From positions 1 through 35,098 of the forward strand of contig CAJONO010000119.1 of NCBI GenBank assembly GCA_905235905.1: a stretch of DNA of 35,098 bases. The letters run 5' to 3'. Numbering within the stretch: position 1 is the first letter of the stretch; the number at the start of each line of letters is the position of its first letter. The stretch comes from an uncultured Prevotella sp. (GTDB taxonomy: Bacteria; Bacteroidota; Bacteroidia; Bacteroidales; Bacteroidaceae). Positions 1-8,563 of the stretch are shown one piece after another. The notes below the pieces were generated by a model, which was not told where the DNA came from, did not search any database, and saw only the letters and a list, made by a program, of their open reading frames with translations. The translations under genes were made by a program, and so were the position numbers.

Positions 1-1
1 A

Positions 2-89
2 AATTACCTTGCAATTCGGCATGAATTAGGCGGCGGTTCGGTATGAATTGCGCGCCAATCGATGCTGAATTGCAAGGTAATTCAGTGGG
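2..89. repeat. array of eight 11-bp units with 16-bp inverted repeat
   Basis: The stretch divides without remainder into eight 11-bp units. Six begin AATT (for example AATTACCTTGC, AATTCGGCATG, AATTGCAAGGT); the other two begin GGTT and AATC. Positions 2-17 and 67-82 form a perfect 16-bp inverted repeat. The array lies just 3' of the lipoprotein gene that ends at 104 and may continue beyond the window edge. A sister array of the same length is at 33320-33407. Function is unknown; transcript-end hairpin or nucleoid-protein binding are guesses. Confidence 0.8.
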
Positions 90-103
90 CTTGCTTCAAG
101 GTG

Positions 104-1825
104 TTACTCGGTCTTGCCGTTGAGGGAGTATATGTAGTTCTCCTTGTTGGCCGTTTCGAGTGTGCCGTTATAGTTGGTTAGCTTGCCACAGACTATGACC
201 TCGTCGCCGACCTCAATCTGTGTGTCGCCGTCGGTCCAGGGTCTGTTGCCCAGATAGTAGGTACCGTAGATGAGGAACTGGTCGCCCTCGGCGCTGCCGT
301 CGTCAGAGATGCTGAACTGTGCCGTTCCGTACTGTGCGCTGAAGGTGTACTTGATGGTCGAGATCTTGCCTTTGATGTAGTAGTCTGCTTCGCTCTTCGC
401 CTTGTTCTCCAACTGGCCGGCTACCTCAAGGGCCTCGGCCACGGTGAAGGGTGCTTTCAGCGAGCCGGGCTCGGGTGCATCGGCTTTCCTGAGCGAGTAG
501 ATGTAGACATTGCCTGAGAACTCGGGGGTGGCGACGTCGTCCTTGGTATAGTTGACCAGCTTACCGGTGACAACCACCTCGTCGCCCACGGCTATCTGGT
601 CTTCGGCTGTGAACTTCTCGTTGTCGAGGAAGAGTGAACGATAGACGGTGATGGCGTTGTCGTCGCTGCCGTCGTCAGAGATGCAGAACGTGGCGTTGCC
701 GTAGCTTGTCGACACCTCCTTGATTGAGGAGATGATGCCCTTGGCATAGTAGATGACGCCATCGGTGGTGCTGCCTATCTCCTGGCACTTGGCTATAGCC
801 TCGGCCACGGTGAAGGGGTCGGTGGCTTTCTCGCCGTGAGGCAGTGTGAAGGCTTCCTGGCTGATGGTGGCCTGCGACGAATATTGTGTGCCTTTCTCGT
901 CGGTGGTGAAGAACTCTACGGTTGTCTTGCGGGCAGCGCCGGTGTTGGGCTGCACACGGAACATCACCATGCTTGGCGTGGTGGACACTATCGAGAGCCA
1001 ATCCATGGCTTCTGCAGGCACCTCGACCGATATGCCCTGGCCTTTGCAGCTGACGTAGGCAGCTATGAGACCGCCCTCTTTGGGCATCTCTCCGCTGCTG
1101 ACGCTGAGCGAGTCGACCTTGATGAGCGACTTCTCGATGCTGACGACCGTTACGTCGACCAGCTCGATGGTGCCGTTATAATTCTTCATCGGGCCCTCTA
1201 CGGTGACAATGTCGCCTACTTCCATGCCCCAGCTCAGGAAGTTCTTCGTGGCTCCCTTCTTGTCGAGGGTTCCGTAGACGTAGACGGTGCCGGTCTCGTC
1301 GGTGAGATACCAGTTGCCGTAGGTGGTATTGGCAATCGACGTACACACGCCTTTCACGCGATAGGCGGTGCCCTCGGTGCCACTGATTACTTCGGCACAG
1401 GTCACGAGCTTTGCCTCGACCTTCTCGGTCATCTGTATCAGGTTGATGCGCTGTGTGGCCGAGCCGCAGAGCAGCAGGAGCGTGGCCTCGCGGGTCTTGC
1501 TGGCAGCGGTGGCCGTGAGGGTGAGCTGTTGTGTGCCGGCGGCACCGCTCACTGCCGAGATGGTGAGCCATTCGGGGGCTTCCAAGTAGGTAGTGTCGCG
1601 TGTGCCGTCATCGTTTTTCGTTATCTTCTGGAACTGCTTCTTGAAGTTCCAGTCGCCCGTTGTGGTGAGGTCGATTTTCACCTCTCCGCCCTCTGCGGGG
1701 AAGGCTACATACGACTGCGACACGCGTATCTCGCTGAGATAGGTGGGGTCGTTGTCCTCAGAGCAACTGGTCATGAGCACTGTCGTAAGCGCTACAAGCG
1801 ATGGAATGAAATATTTCAGTTTCAT
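104..1825 (-). CDS. secreted lipoprotein with BACON and OB-fold-like domains
   Basis: A 573-residue protein with a lipoprotein signal peptide (lipobox LMTSC, Cys21), so it is predicted to be lipid-anchored in the outer envelope. Residues about 30-132 and 236-330 look like BACON (Ig-like) domains, each with the typical 'ISQ' or 'LIQM' end strand. Residues about 137-233, 340-447 and 457-570 are three related modules with the pattern 'xxKGxIxSI...GNxxFxISDDGS...VGDEVVVxGKLxNYxGT', which suggests an OB-fold-like domain seen in Bacteroidetes surface lipoproteins. The gene starts 29 bp after the stop of the TonB-receptor/OmpA gene and is probably co-transcribed. It may be a surface partner of that receptor, or a carbohydrate- or nucleic-acid-binding protein. 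No catalytic motif is visible and the ligand is not known. Confidence 0.85.
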   Translation of the reverse strand: MKLKYFIPSLVALTTVLMTSCSEDNDPTYLSEIRVSQSYVAFPAEGGEVKIDLTTTGDWNFKKQFQKITKNDDGTRDTTYLEAPEWLTISAVSGAAGTQQLTLTATAASKTREATLLLLCGSATQRINLIQMTEKVEAKLVTCAEVISGTEGTAYRVKGVCTSIANTTYGNWYLTDETGTVYVYGTLDKKGATKNFLSWGMEVGDIVTVEGPMKNYNGTIELVDVTVVSIEKSLIKVDSLSVSSGEMPKEGGLIAAYVSCKGQGISVEVPAEAMDWLSIVSTTPSMVMFRVQPNTGAARKTTVEFFTTDEKGTQYSSQATISQEAFTLPHGEKATDPFTVAEAIAKCQEIGSTTDGVIYYAKGIISSIKEVSTSYGNATFCISDDGSDDNAITVYRSLFLDNEKFTAEDQIAVGDEVVVTGKLVNYTKDDVATPEFSGNVYIYSLRKADAPEPGSLKAPFTVAEALEVAGQLENKAKSEADYYIKGKISTIKYTFSAQYGTAQFSISDDGSAEGDQFLIYGTYYLGNRPWTDGDTQIEVGDEVIVCGKLTNYNGTLETANKENYIYSLNGKTE

Positions 1826-1854
1826 AATCCTCTATTTCTTTTTGTTACTATTGT

Positions 1855-4800
1855 TTACTTTACTTCCGTGATGGTCACCGAGCGGCTGAGCTGCGGGTCG
1901 TTCAGATAGAGGGCGCCTACGCTGCCCTTGGCATCGACCACGAGCTGGCTGGCAGACACTCCGTACTGATTGACCAGCAAGTCGTAGACACGCTGCGAGC
2001 GTTCCTTGGCCAGTTTGGCGTTCTGCCGCTTCTTGCCAGTGGCATTGTCAGAATAGCCGCAAACCAAGTATTTCTTGCCGGGAGTAGCCTTGATGCTCTT
2101 GGCTACCGACTCCAGGTTCACCTTGTCGCTGTTGGCCAGCTCGGTAGAGCCAATGCCGAAGTTCACGAGATAGGGAGCAGCGACCACGGTCTCTTTCTCG
2201 ACTATCTTCTCCTTCTCTACAATCTTCTCCTTCTCTACCACGGTAGCCTGGGCGTTGGTGCCCACGGGCTTGTTCTTCTGGCTCTCAAGTTGCTTCACCT
2301 GTGCCTGCAGACGGTTCATCTCGGCCGTCAGGCGGTTCAGCTTGTCGTTGTCCTTCACGTAGGCAGCCTCGCGCTTGTTGCCGCATCCGCAGTCGTCCTT
2401 GCGCTTGCCTTCGAACATATACTTCACGCCCACCGATGCATACCAGCACTGGCCTATGCCGTGGTTGAGCGTCCAGGTCTCGGTATTGCCGTTGATTGAG
2501 GCCGGTGTCGAGAAGGTGGCATATCCCTCGGCATCGACGCCCTCGTACTTGAGGATGCGCGGGTCGGTGCCAATCTCCGGATTCAGGTATTTGCTCACGC
2601 CCCACTTCGAGTTGAAGAAGTTGAGCACGTTCTTCATGTCGAAGCTGAGCTGTAGCGTGTGGCTGGTGTTGCCCAGATTCAGGCAGAAGTCGTGCTTGTA
2701 GCTGAAGTCTATGCGGTGCACCCATGGAGAATAGAGGCTGTAGCCCTCGGCATACTCGCCCTGATGGTTCTTCAGGTAGTCGTTGGCATGTACGTAGGCC
2801 ATGAAGCGGTCGCGGTCGTCGTCGCTGACGAAGCGGAAAAGGCGATCGGCCACTTCGCCGTCGGTAGGAATGTAGATAGCGTCATAGTTGTAGCCGTCGC
2901 CGTTCATGTCGTTGGCGGTCATGAACGAATAGTTGTAGCCGCCGCGCCAGCTCTCATAGATGAACGAGTAGTGGTTGCCGCACTTGTCGTGAATGGTGGC
3001 GTTGGCCACGATGCGGTCGGGGGTCACGAACTGCGAGTTGTGCAGCTTGATGAAGTTGGGACCCTCGTTGGTGGGCACGTAGGTGAATGCCGACTCTGCA
3101 TTCGAGCCAGGCATGCCGGTAATCTCCTTGTTGACGGTGTGGGTGTAGGCGGCCATGAGGCTAATCCATTCGGCCGGCTGTGTGTTCACTGTGACGTTGC
3201 CCGTCCATCCGTAGCCCTTGCTGGTGTTCTCAAGCACGAAGGCACCCTGCCCCACGTGGTAGCCACTGGGATAGATGGGACGGTTGTCGACACCGTTGAA
3301 GCGGGCGAAGCCACCCACGTTGGGTACGCTCCAGTCGCTGATGCACACGGCATTGACGGTCTTGCTGAAGACGGCCTCGGCACTCACCGTGAAGGGGAAC
3401 GACACGGGCAGCTGGTAGTCGACGGCCAGCGAGGTCTTCCATACCTGTGGCAGCTTGAACGAGGGGTCGACACCGCAGATGGTCGACTGGCGCACACCGT
3501 CGGCCGGTGTGATGTTCTCAGGATAGCCCAGCGAGAAGAGCTTCTGCTTCAGTGCCTCGATGGTGGCATGGCCGTTGGCATCGGTCACTAAGCCGCCTGC
3601 AAACTGGCTCATGTCGGTCACGTCAGAGTTACGTGCGCCAGTGCCGCTGAGCTTGGCATTGTTCTGCATCATGCCCGAGTTGCTGGGCATGTTGGTGAAG
3701 AACACCAGCGGCAGACGGCCCATGAACAGGCCCGTGCCGCCACGCACCTTCAGGCTCTTGTTGCCAAAAACGTCCCATGTGAAGCCCACGCGTGGCGAAA
3801 AGGTCATGCTGCTGTCGGGCCACTTGCCGGTGTCGACGTGACGGCCGAAGTAGTCAAGATTGTAGATGTAGTTATTGGTCATCAGGTCGCTGTTGTTGAA
3901 GAACAGACCGTCTACGCGCAAGCCGTAGGTCAGCTTGAAGCGGTCGGTGATGTTCCAGTCGTCCTGCAGATAGACACCCAATTTATTATACTGTACGCGA
4001 GAGGCGGGCTTCGACTCGCCACCGTAGCCATAGGTCAGGTTTACAATCTCGGGGGCGGCTCCGGTCAGGAAGTCGTCGAGACTGCTGTAGCGGTAATAGC
4101 CGGTGCCGTTACGCATGTACTGGTTGTCGGCCATCTGGTGCTCGTAGCTCACGCCGCCAGTAATCTTGTGCTGTCCTAAGTAGTAGGTCAGGTCGTCCTT
4201 CACGTTCCACACGGTGTTGTTCACGGCGTTGTTCCAGGTGAAGAGCTCATAGCCCAGGGCAATGTAGTTCTGGCCGTCGCCATCGAGAATGTCGATGAAG
4301 GGGAACTCGGATGAGTCGCTCTCGCGAACGGGGTCCTGCATCTTCGAGTAGGTGGCCAGGAACTGGTTCGAAAGGCGGTCGCTCAGACGGCTGTTCAGGT
4401 CGAACGAGTAGGAATGTACCTTCTTGTTCGAGGCATACATGGAGTTGGCGTAGGACATGGAGAACTGTCCCATACGGTCGTAAGACGAGGCCACGCCGGC
4501 ATCCATCGACGTACGGTTGACCGGACTCCATGCCTTGTCGCTGGTATAATTGTAGCGCAGCGACAGGTGGTGTTGGTCGGTGATGTTCCAGTCGAGTCGG
4601 GCCAGCAGCTTGTAGTTGTTCTCGTCGGCAGGGAAGCTGGTCCACGAGCCAGTGTCGTAGCCGTATTTGCTCTTCACGAACTCTGACACTCGCTGCAAGT
4701 CGGCGAGCTTGGTGCGCGAAATGTAGTTGTCGGCATCGGCCACGCCGTCCTCCGAGCCGCGCCAGCGGTTGACAACGGTGGGCGTTTTCGACATTTCGCC

Positions 4801-5685
4801 GTTGACGAAGAAGAACAGCTTGTTCTTGATGATGGGTCCGCCGAGCGTGAAGCCGTAGGTGGTGTTCGAACTCTTCTCCCTGGCGCTGGGTATCTGCTCA
4901 TGGTCTACGGCATCGCCCTGCATGTTCTCGTTCTTGTGGTAGATGTAGGCCGACCCTTTGAAGATGTTGGTACCGCTCTTGGTGATGGCGTTCACACCGC
5001 CGCCGATGAAGTCGGTCTGGCGAACGTCGTAGGGCGAGACGACCACCTGCAGCTCTTCGATGGCATCGAGCGAGATGGGGCTGCCGCCGCCGGGCAGTGC
5101 CGAGCTAAGACCAAAGTTGTTGTTGAAGTTGGCACCGTCGACGGTGAAGTTTCCCAGACGACCGTCGGTACCGGCAAAGCTCATGCCATTGCCGCCGTAG
5201 GGCGAGAGGCGCGTCACGTCGGTGATGGAGCGGCTCACCGTGGGCAGGTTGACAATCTGGGCACTGGTGATGTTGGTAGAGGCACCCGTCTTCTCAGCGG
5301 CAAACTTCGAAGCGTGGCCACTGATTACGACCTCAGAGAGCTGGGTGGCATCTTCCGAGAGCGCCACGTTCAGGTTGTAGGTCTCGGCCAGTTGCAGCGT
5401 CACGTCCCTGACGGTTTTAGGCTGGAAGCCAATGTAGCTCACGGTAACGGCGTATGGGCCTCCCGTTCGCATACCCTGAATTGAGAAACGGCCATTGGCA
5501 TTGGTCACCGCCGTGTAGCGGGTGCCCGATGGCTCATGCACAGCCTGAACAGTGGCACCAATGGCAGTGTCGTCATTGCCATCGATGGTCACGCGTCCGG
5601 CCATGCTCGAAGTCGTAATTTGTGCCATTGCGGTCAACGTGAGCGTCAACAGCAATGTCATCAGCATAAGAATTCTTTTTTGCAT
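1855..5685 (-). CDS. Oar-like TonB-dependent receptor fused to OmpA peptidoglycan-binding domain
   Basis: A 1276-residue outer-membrane protein with a signal peptide ending near TAMAQ. Residues about 27-115 are a carboxypeptidase-regulatory-like domain. A plug follows at about 130-240, with 'NFTVDGANFNN' and 'SPYDVRQTDFIGGGVNAITKSG' as in Oar-family receptors, and then a large beta-barrel to about residue 1090. After the barrel come a CGCG motif, a coiled coil (LNRLTAEMNRLQAQVKQLES) and a repeated 'EKEKIV' linker. From about residue 1172 there is a complete OmpA_C domain. The diaminopimelate-binding signature is present: Asp1213 in GYSDN, and N1222-x2-L1225-x3-R1229 in the NAKLAKERSQR helix. 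Ordinary Oar-type receptors end at the barrel, so this one is apparently tethered to the cell wall. It is the first gene of an operon with the lipoprotein at 104-1825. Substrate is not known. Confidence 0.9.
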   Translation of the reverse strand: MQKRILMLMTLLLTLTLTAMAQITTSSMAGRVTIDGNDDTAIGATVQAVHEPSGTRYTAVTNANGRFSIQGMRTGGPYAVTVSYIGFQPKTVRDVTLQLAETYNLNVALSEDATQLSEVVISGHASKFAAEKTGASTNITSAQIVNLPTVSRSITDVTRLSPYGGNGMSFAGTDGRLGNFTVDGANFNNNFGLSSALPGGGSPISLDAIEELQVVVSPYDVRQTDFIGGGVNAITKSGTNIFKGSAYIYHKNENMQGDAVDHEQIPSAREKSSNTTYGFTLGGPIIKNKLFFFVNGEMSKTPTVVNRWRGSEDGVADADNYISRTKLADLQRVSEFVKSKYGYDTGSWTSFPADENNYKLLARLDWNITDQHHLSLRYNYTSDKAWSPVNRTSMDAGVASSYDRMGQFSMSYANSMYASNKKVHSYSFDLNSRLSDRLSNQFLATYSKMQDPVRESDSSEFPFIDILDGDGQNYIALGYELFTWNNAVNNTVWNVKDDLTYYLGQHKITGGVSYEHQMADNQYMRNGTGYYRYSSLDDFLTGAAPEIVNLTYGYGGESKPASRVQYNKLGVYLQDDWNITDRFKLTYGLRVDGLFFNNSDLMTNNYIYNLDYFGRHVDTGKWPDSSMTFSPRVGFTWDVFGNKSLKVRGGTGLFMGRLPLVFFTNMPSNSGMMQNNAKLSGTGARNSDVTDMSQFAGGLVTDANGHATIEALKQKLFSLGYPENITPADGVRQSTICGVDPSFKLPQVWKTSLAVDYQLPVSFPFTVSAEAVFSKTVNAVCISDWSVPNVGGFARFNGVDNRPIYPSGYHVGQGAFVLENTSKGYGWTGNVTVNTQPAEWISLMAAYTHTVNKEITGMPGSNAESAFTYVPTNEGPNFIKLHNSQFVTPDRIVANATIHDKCGNHYSFIYESWRGGYNYSFMTANDMNGDGYNYDAIYIPTDGEVADRLFRFVSDDDRDRFMAYVHANDYLKNHQGEYAEGYSLYSPWVHRIDFSYKHDFCLNLGNTSHTLQLSFDMKNVLNFFNSKWGVSKYLNPEIGTDPRILKYEGVDAEGYATFSTPASINGNTETWTLNHGIGQCWYASVGVKYMFEGKRKDDCGCGNKREAAYVKDNDKLNRLTAEMNRLQAQVKQLESQKNKPVGTNAQATVVEKEKIVEKEKIVEKETVVAAPYLVNFGIGSTELANSDKVNLESVAKSIKATPGKKYLVCGYSDNATGKKRQNAKLAKERSQRVYDLLVNQYGVSASQLVVDAKGSVGALYLNDPQLSRSVTITEVK

Positions 5686-5723
5686 AAATAAATAAAGTTA
5701 TTGTTAAATTGCTATTTCGGGTA

Positions 5724-5764
5724 CAAAATTACGCAAAATTATTGGAATAAAACAAAAAAAACAA
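5724..5764 (-). promoter_or_regulatory. two overlapping candidate promoters for the TonB-receptor/OmpA operon
   Basis: On the minus strand two TAATTTTG boxes fit the Bacteroidetes -7 consensus TAnnTTTG: complement of 5724-5731 and of 5734-5741. Each has an upstream TTG about 20-21 bp away (complement of 5753-5755 and of 5762-5764). Transcription would begin roughly 30-40 bp before the ATG at 5685. The site is identified by consensus only. Confidence 0.5.
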
Positions 5765-5789
5765 ACACTTTTTTCTTTCAGCCCCTAAA

Positions 5790-6413
5790 CTATCGTTTCG
5801 TTTTCACTTTCCCGTTTCTTTTAAACACCAGTTTGTGCTTTTTCAGCTGCTGTGTGCTGAAGTCAAAGAGAATCGAGGGGTCGTAGTGGTAGCCGGCCAC
5901 CCGCACCTCGAAGTGCAGATGCTCGGTGGTGGCTCGCCCCGTTCGGCCAGTGAGGGCAACAACCTGCCCCACCCTGACGAAATCGCCTTTCTTCACAAGG
6001 TTGCGCACGTTGTGGGCATAGAGTGTCTTGATGCCATAGGCATGGCGTATGACGATGCAGTTGCCGTAGCCCGAAACAGGTTTCGACAGGATGACATTGC
6101 CATCGAAAGCGGCACGGATGGAGTCGCCGGCAAAGGTCTTCAGGTCGACGCCCGAATGCCGGTGATTGCGCCCACGGCCCTCGGCGTATGTGCTGAGCAC
6201 CTTGGCACCGGGCAGGGGGAAGCACCAGTCGCTGTCGGGAATGACCTTCAGCCACACGGTAAACTGGTTGCCGTCGGCAAAAGGGTTGCTCTGGTCGTCG
6301 TCGAAAGAGCGCTGCTGGGCGAAAAGATTTGTTCCAAGAAACAGGAGCAGCAATAGGGCTATCGGTGTTCGGTACATAAGTGGATGCTGGTTTGGATGAT
6401 TATTCTTTTTCAT
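5790..6413 (-). CDS. M23-family metallopeptidase (peptidoglycan endopeptidase)
   Basis: A 207-residue secreted protein of the LytM/M23 family, which cleaves peptide cross-links in murein using zinc. The metal and catalytic residues are all visible: HSGVD (His86, Asp90), YAHN (His134) and HLHF (His165, His167). A hydrophobic signal segment precedes FAQQ. The chosen start at 6413 overlaps the last codons of pgeF by 14 bp, which suggests translational coupling. An internal ATG at 6377 would give a more conventional signal peptide and is a real alternative. It is the last gene of the mlaE-kinase-obg-pgeF operon. An intact active site argues for a real hydrolase rather than an EnvC-type activator. 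Confidence 0.88.
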   Translation of the reverse strand: MKKNNHPNQHPLMYRTPIALLLLLFLGTNLFAQQRSFDDDQSNPFADGNQFTVWLKVIPDSDWCFPLPGAKVLSTYAEGRGRNHRHSGVDLKTFAGDSIRAAFDGNVILSKPVSGYGNCIVIRHAYGIKTLYAHNVRNLVKKGDFVRVGQVVALTGRTGRATTEHLHFEVRVAGYHYDPSILFDFSTQQLKKHKLVFKRNGKVKTKR

Positions 6414-7221
6414 GCAGTACGATGCCCGTAAAGATGCGGCCGGAGCTGATGCCCAACCGGCGGGCGGAGAAGTACTGGTCGGCATGGTCGTAGGTGCAGA
6501 TGCCGCAGTCGTAGATGTTTTCAGGGAGAATACCCCTGCCTTGCAGCTGCAATCGGTTGCACCGAGGCAGGTCGATGTGCCACGTCAACAGCCCACCATC
6601 TTTCTGATAGCCACTTGCCGGCAGTCTGAAGGCTATCTGACTGCCCCCGGAGGCTTGATTGCCGAATTGCTCGTAGACGTCCTGCCCCACTTCGAAGTTC
6701 TTCAGGGATATGCCTGGCCCAATGACGGCTTGCAGCTTTTCAGGCCGACTGTGATAGACCCTGACCATGCGGTCGAGGGTTTTCTCTGCTATACAGGCCA
6801 CTGTGCCCCGCCAGCCGGCATGAATGGTGGCGGCGCAATGGTGCTCGGGGTCGTAGAGGATGAGGGGTATGCAGTCGGCTGTCGAGACCCCGATGCAGAC
6901 GTTGCTGACATCGGTCATCACGGCATCGATGCCTTCGAGCATGGCCTGCCGCTCTGCCTCAGGGCGGGAGAAGAAGTCGGCTGCAAGCTGTAGCACTTCC
7001 GTGCCGTGTACCTGATGGGGAATGACGAGCTTGCCCGCGTCGGCAAGTCCAAGTTGTCGGCATAGCTCCCTGCGATTCTCGCTCACGGCCTCGGGGGTGT
7101 CGCCACAGAAGGCATTGACGTTAAGCGAGGCATAGTTGCCTTGCGATACACCGCCTTGGCGCGTGGTACTGAAGGCGGTGACGCTACGGCACAGGGAATA
7201 GTAGGTGAGAACAGGAGTCAT
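6400..7221 (-). CDS. pgeF: laccase-domain protein, PgeF/YfiH family
   Basis: A 273-residue cytosolic protein of the multicopper-oxidase-like YfiH/YlmD family. Members have been described as purine nucleoside phosphorylase/deaminase enzymes and as peptidoglycan-editing factors. The family's zinc ligands are visible: HQVHG (His69, His72), STADC (Cys117) and HAGWRG (His134), followed by the typical 'AVIGPGIS' loop. Length is normal. It lies 15 bp after obg and overlaps the M23 peptidase gene; both neighbours fit a role near cell-wall metabolism. The exact physiological substrate in this organism cannot be read from sequence. Confidence 0.93.
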   Translation of the reverse strand: MTPVLTYYSLCRSVTAFSTTRQGGVSQGNYASLNVNAFCGDTPEAVSENRRELCRQLGLADAGKLVIPHQVHGTEVLQLAADFFSRPEAERQAMLEGIDAVMTDVSNVCIGVSTADCIPLILYDPEHHCAATIHAGWRGTVACIAEKTLDRMVRVYHSRPEKLQAVIGPGISLKNFEVGQDVYEQFGNQASGGSQIAFRLPASGYQKDGGLLTWHIDLPRCNRLQLQGRGILPENIYDCGICTYDHADQYFSARRLGISSGRIFTGIVLHEKE

Positions 7222-7236
7222 GGCGGCTATGTGGAC

Positions 7237-8478
7237 TTATTCTTCGTATTCGAAATCGTCGAGGTCTTCCACGTCTTCAATTTCGTCCTCGTCAATATAT
7301 TCTATGTCTTCATCCTCGCCCTCGTCGGCCAGCTCCTCGGCAAAGAAGGTCATGTCCTTGTCGCGGTGAACGAGTCTGTCGTCCTGGGTGATGGCCTGCA
7401 GCTTGTTACTCTCGGCGTTCAGTTCGCGCCACAGCACGTCCTTCAGTTCTTCCAGTCCGAAGCCAGTGACGGCAGAGATGAAGACGATAGGAACAGAAGC
7501 CCCCCCTACGGCCCCCGAGGGGGCTTCATTACCATGCTGCAGGACATTTGTAGCCCCCTTGGGGGCAGAAGGGGGGGCTTCTATCTCTTGGCGAAGCATC
7601 TCAATAAGCTCGTCGTCGAGCAGGTCGCATTTAGTAATGGCCAGTACGCGGTGCTTCGAGAGCATTTCGGGGTTGAACTGCCGCAGTTCGTTGAGCAGTA
7701 CCTCGTATTCGTGCTTAATGTCGTCGGTGTCGCCGGGCACCATGAAGAGTAGCAGCGAGTTGCGCTCAATGTGTCGCAGGAAGCGCAAGCCCAGTCCGCG
7801 GCCTTCGCTGGCACCCTCGATGATGCCGGGAATGTCGGCCATGACAAACGACTTGCTGTCCCTATAGCCCACGATGCCCAGCGAGGGTTCCATGGTGGTA
7901 AAGGGGTAGTTGGCAATCTTGGGCTTCGCGTTCGACAAGGCCGACACGAGTGTCGACTTGCCCGCATTGGGGAAGCCTACGAGGCCCACGTCGGCCAGCA
8001 GCTTCAGCTCCAGAATGATGGTCATCTCTTGCATGGGTTCGCCCGGCTGGGCATAGCGCGGAGCCTGGTTGGTGGCCGAGCGGAACTGGAAGTTGCCCAA
8101 ACCGCCCCTGCCGCCCTTCAGCAGCACTATCTCCTGGCCGTCGTAGGTCACGTCGCAAAGGTACTTTCCCGTCTCGGCGTTGTAGACCACCGTACCGCAG
8201 GGCACGTCGATATAGGCATCCTTGCCGTCGGTGCCGTGGCATTTGTCCTTGCCGCCGTTACCGCCGTGCTCGGCAAAGATGTGGCGTGAGTAGCGCAGGT
8301 GCAGCAGCGTCCAGTAGTTGTGGTTGCCACGCAGTATGACACTGCCACCCTTGCCGCCGTCGCCTCCGTCAGGGCCGCCGTTAGGGTTATACTTCACGTG
8401 GCGCAGATGCATTGAGCCGCGTCCGCCCTTGCCGCTCCGGCATAGTATTTTCACATAGTCTACGAAATTCGATTCCAT
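7237..8478 (-). CDS. obg: Obg/CgtA GTPase with in-frame palindromic insertion
   Basis: A 413-residue ribosome-associated GTPase. Residues 1-158 are the glycine-rich Obg fold. The G domain follows with G1 GFPNAGKST (168-176), G3 DIPG (215-218), G4 TKCD (282-285) and G5 SAVTG (335-339). A strongly acidic tail covers 381-413. Residues 299-328, between G4 and G5, are a Pro/Ala/Gly-rich segment encoded by the palindromic repeat at 7495-7582; Obg proteins normally have only a short link there. All GTPase motifs are intact, so the protein should work despite the insert. It sits third in the operon, 85 bp after the kinase gene and 15 bp before pgeF. Confidence 0.96.
   Translation of the reverse strand: MESNFVDYVKILCRSGKGGRGSMHLRHVKYNPNGGPDGGDGGKGGSVILRGNHNYWTLLHLRYSRHIFAEHGGNGGKDKCHGTDGKDAYIDVPCGTVVYNAETGKYLCDVTYDGQEIVLLKGGRGGLGNFQFRSATNQAPRYAQPGEPMQEMTIILELKLLADVGLVGFPNAGKSTLVSALSNAKPKIANYPFTTMEPSLGIVGYRDSKSFVMADIPGIIEGASEGRGLGLRFLRHIERNSLLLFMVPGDTDDIKHEYEVLLNELRQFNPEMLSKHRVLAITKCDLLDDELIEMLRQEIEAPPSAPKGATNVLQHGNEAPSGAVGGASVPIVFISAVTGFGLEELKDVLWRELNAESNKLQAITQDDRLVHRDKDMTFFAEELADEGEDEDIEYIDEDEIEDVEDLDDFEYEE
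7495..7582. repeat. 88-bp nested palindromic repeat inserted in the obg coding sequence
   Basis: Outer arms 7495-7506 and 7571-7582 are a perfect 12-bp inverted repeat (AGAAGCCCCCCC). Inside are two small hairpins, GCCCCC-GA-GGGGGC at 7511-7524 and GCCCCC-TT-GGGGGC at 7553-7566. The whole therefore folds as a three-way or clover-like structure. It is read in frame as residues 299-328 of Obg. This resembles the way Rickettsia palindromic elements sit inside open genes. No second copy was seen in the window. Confidence 0.85.
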
Positions 8479-8563
8479 CGGTCTTTCTCCTATTCTGTTA
8501 TGAAAAATGTTCTGTTCAAGTACGCTATAAAATATGCAATGTTTCGGAATTCTCCCGTTGCCA

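Noticed and set aside
7511..7566. GCCCCC hairpins in obg as a transcription terminator
   Set aside because: They lie inside an intact coding frame, have no T-run and belong to a larger palindrome.
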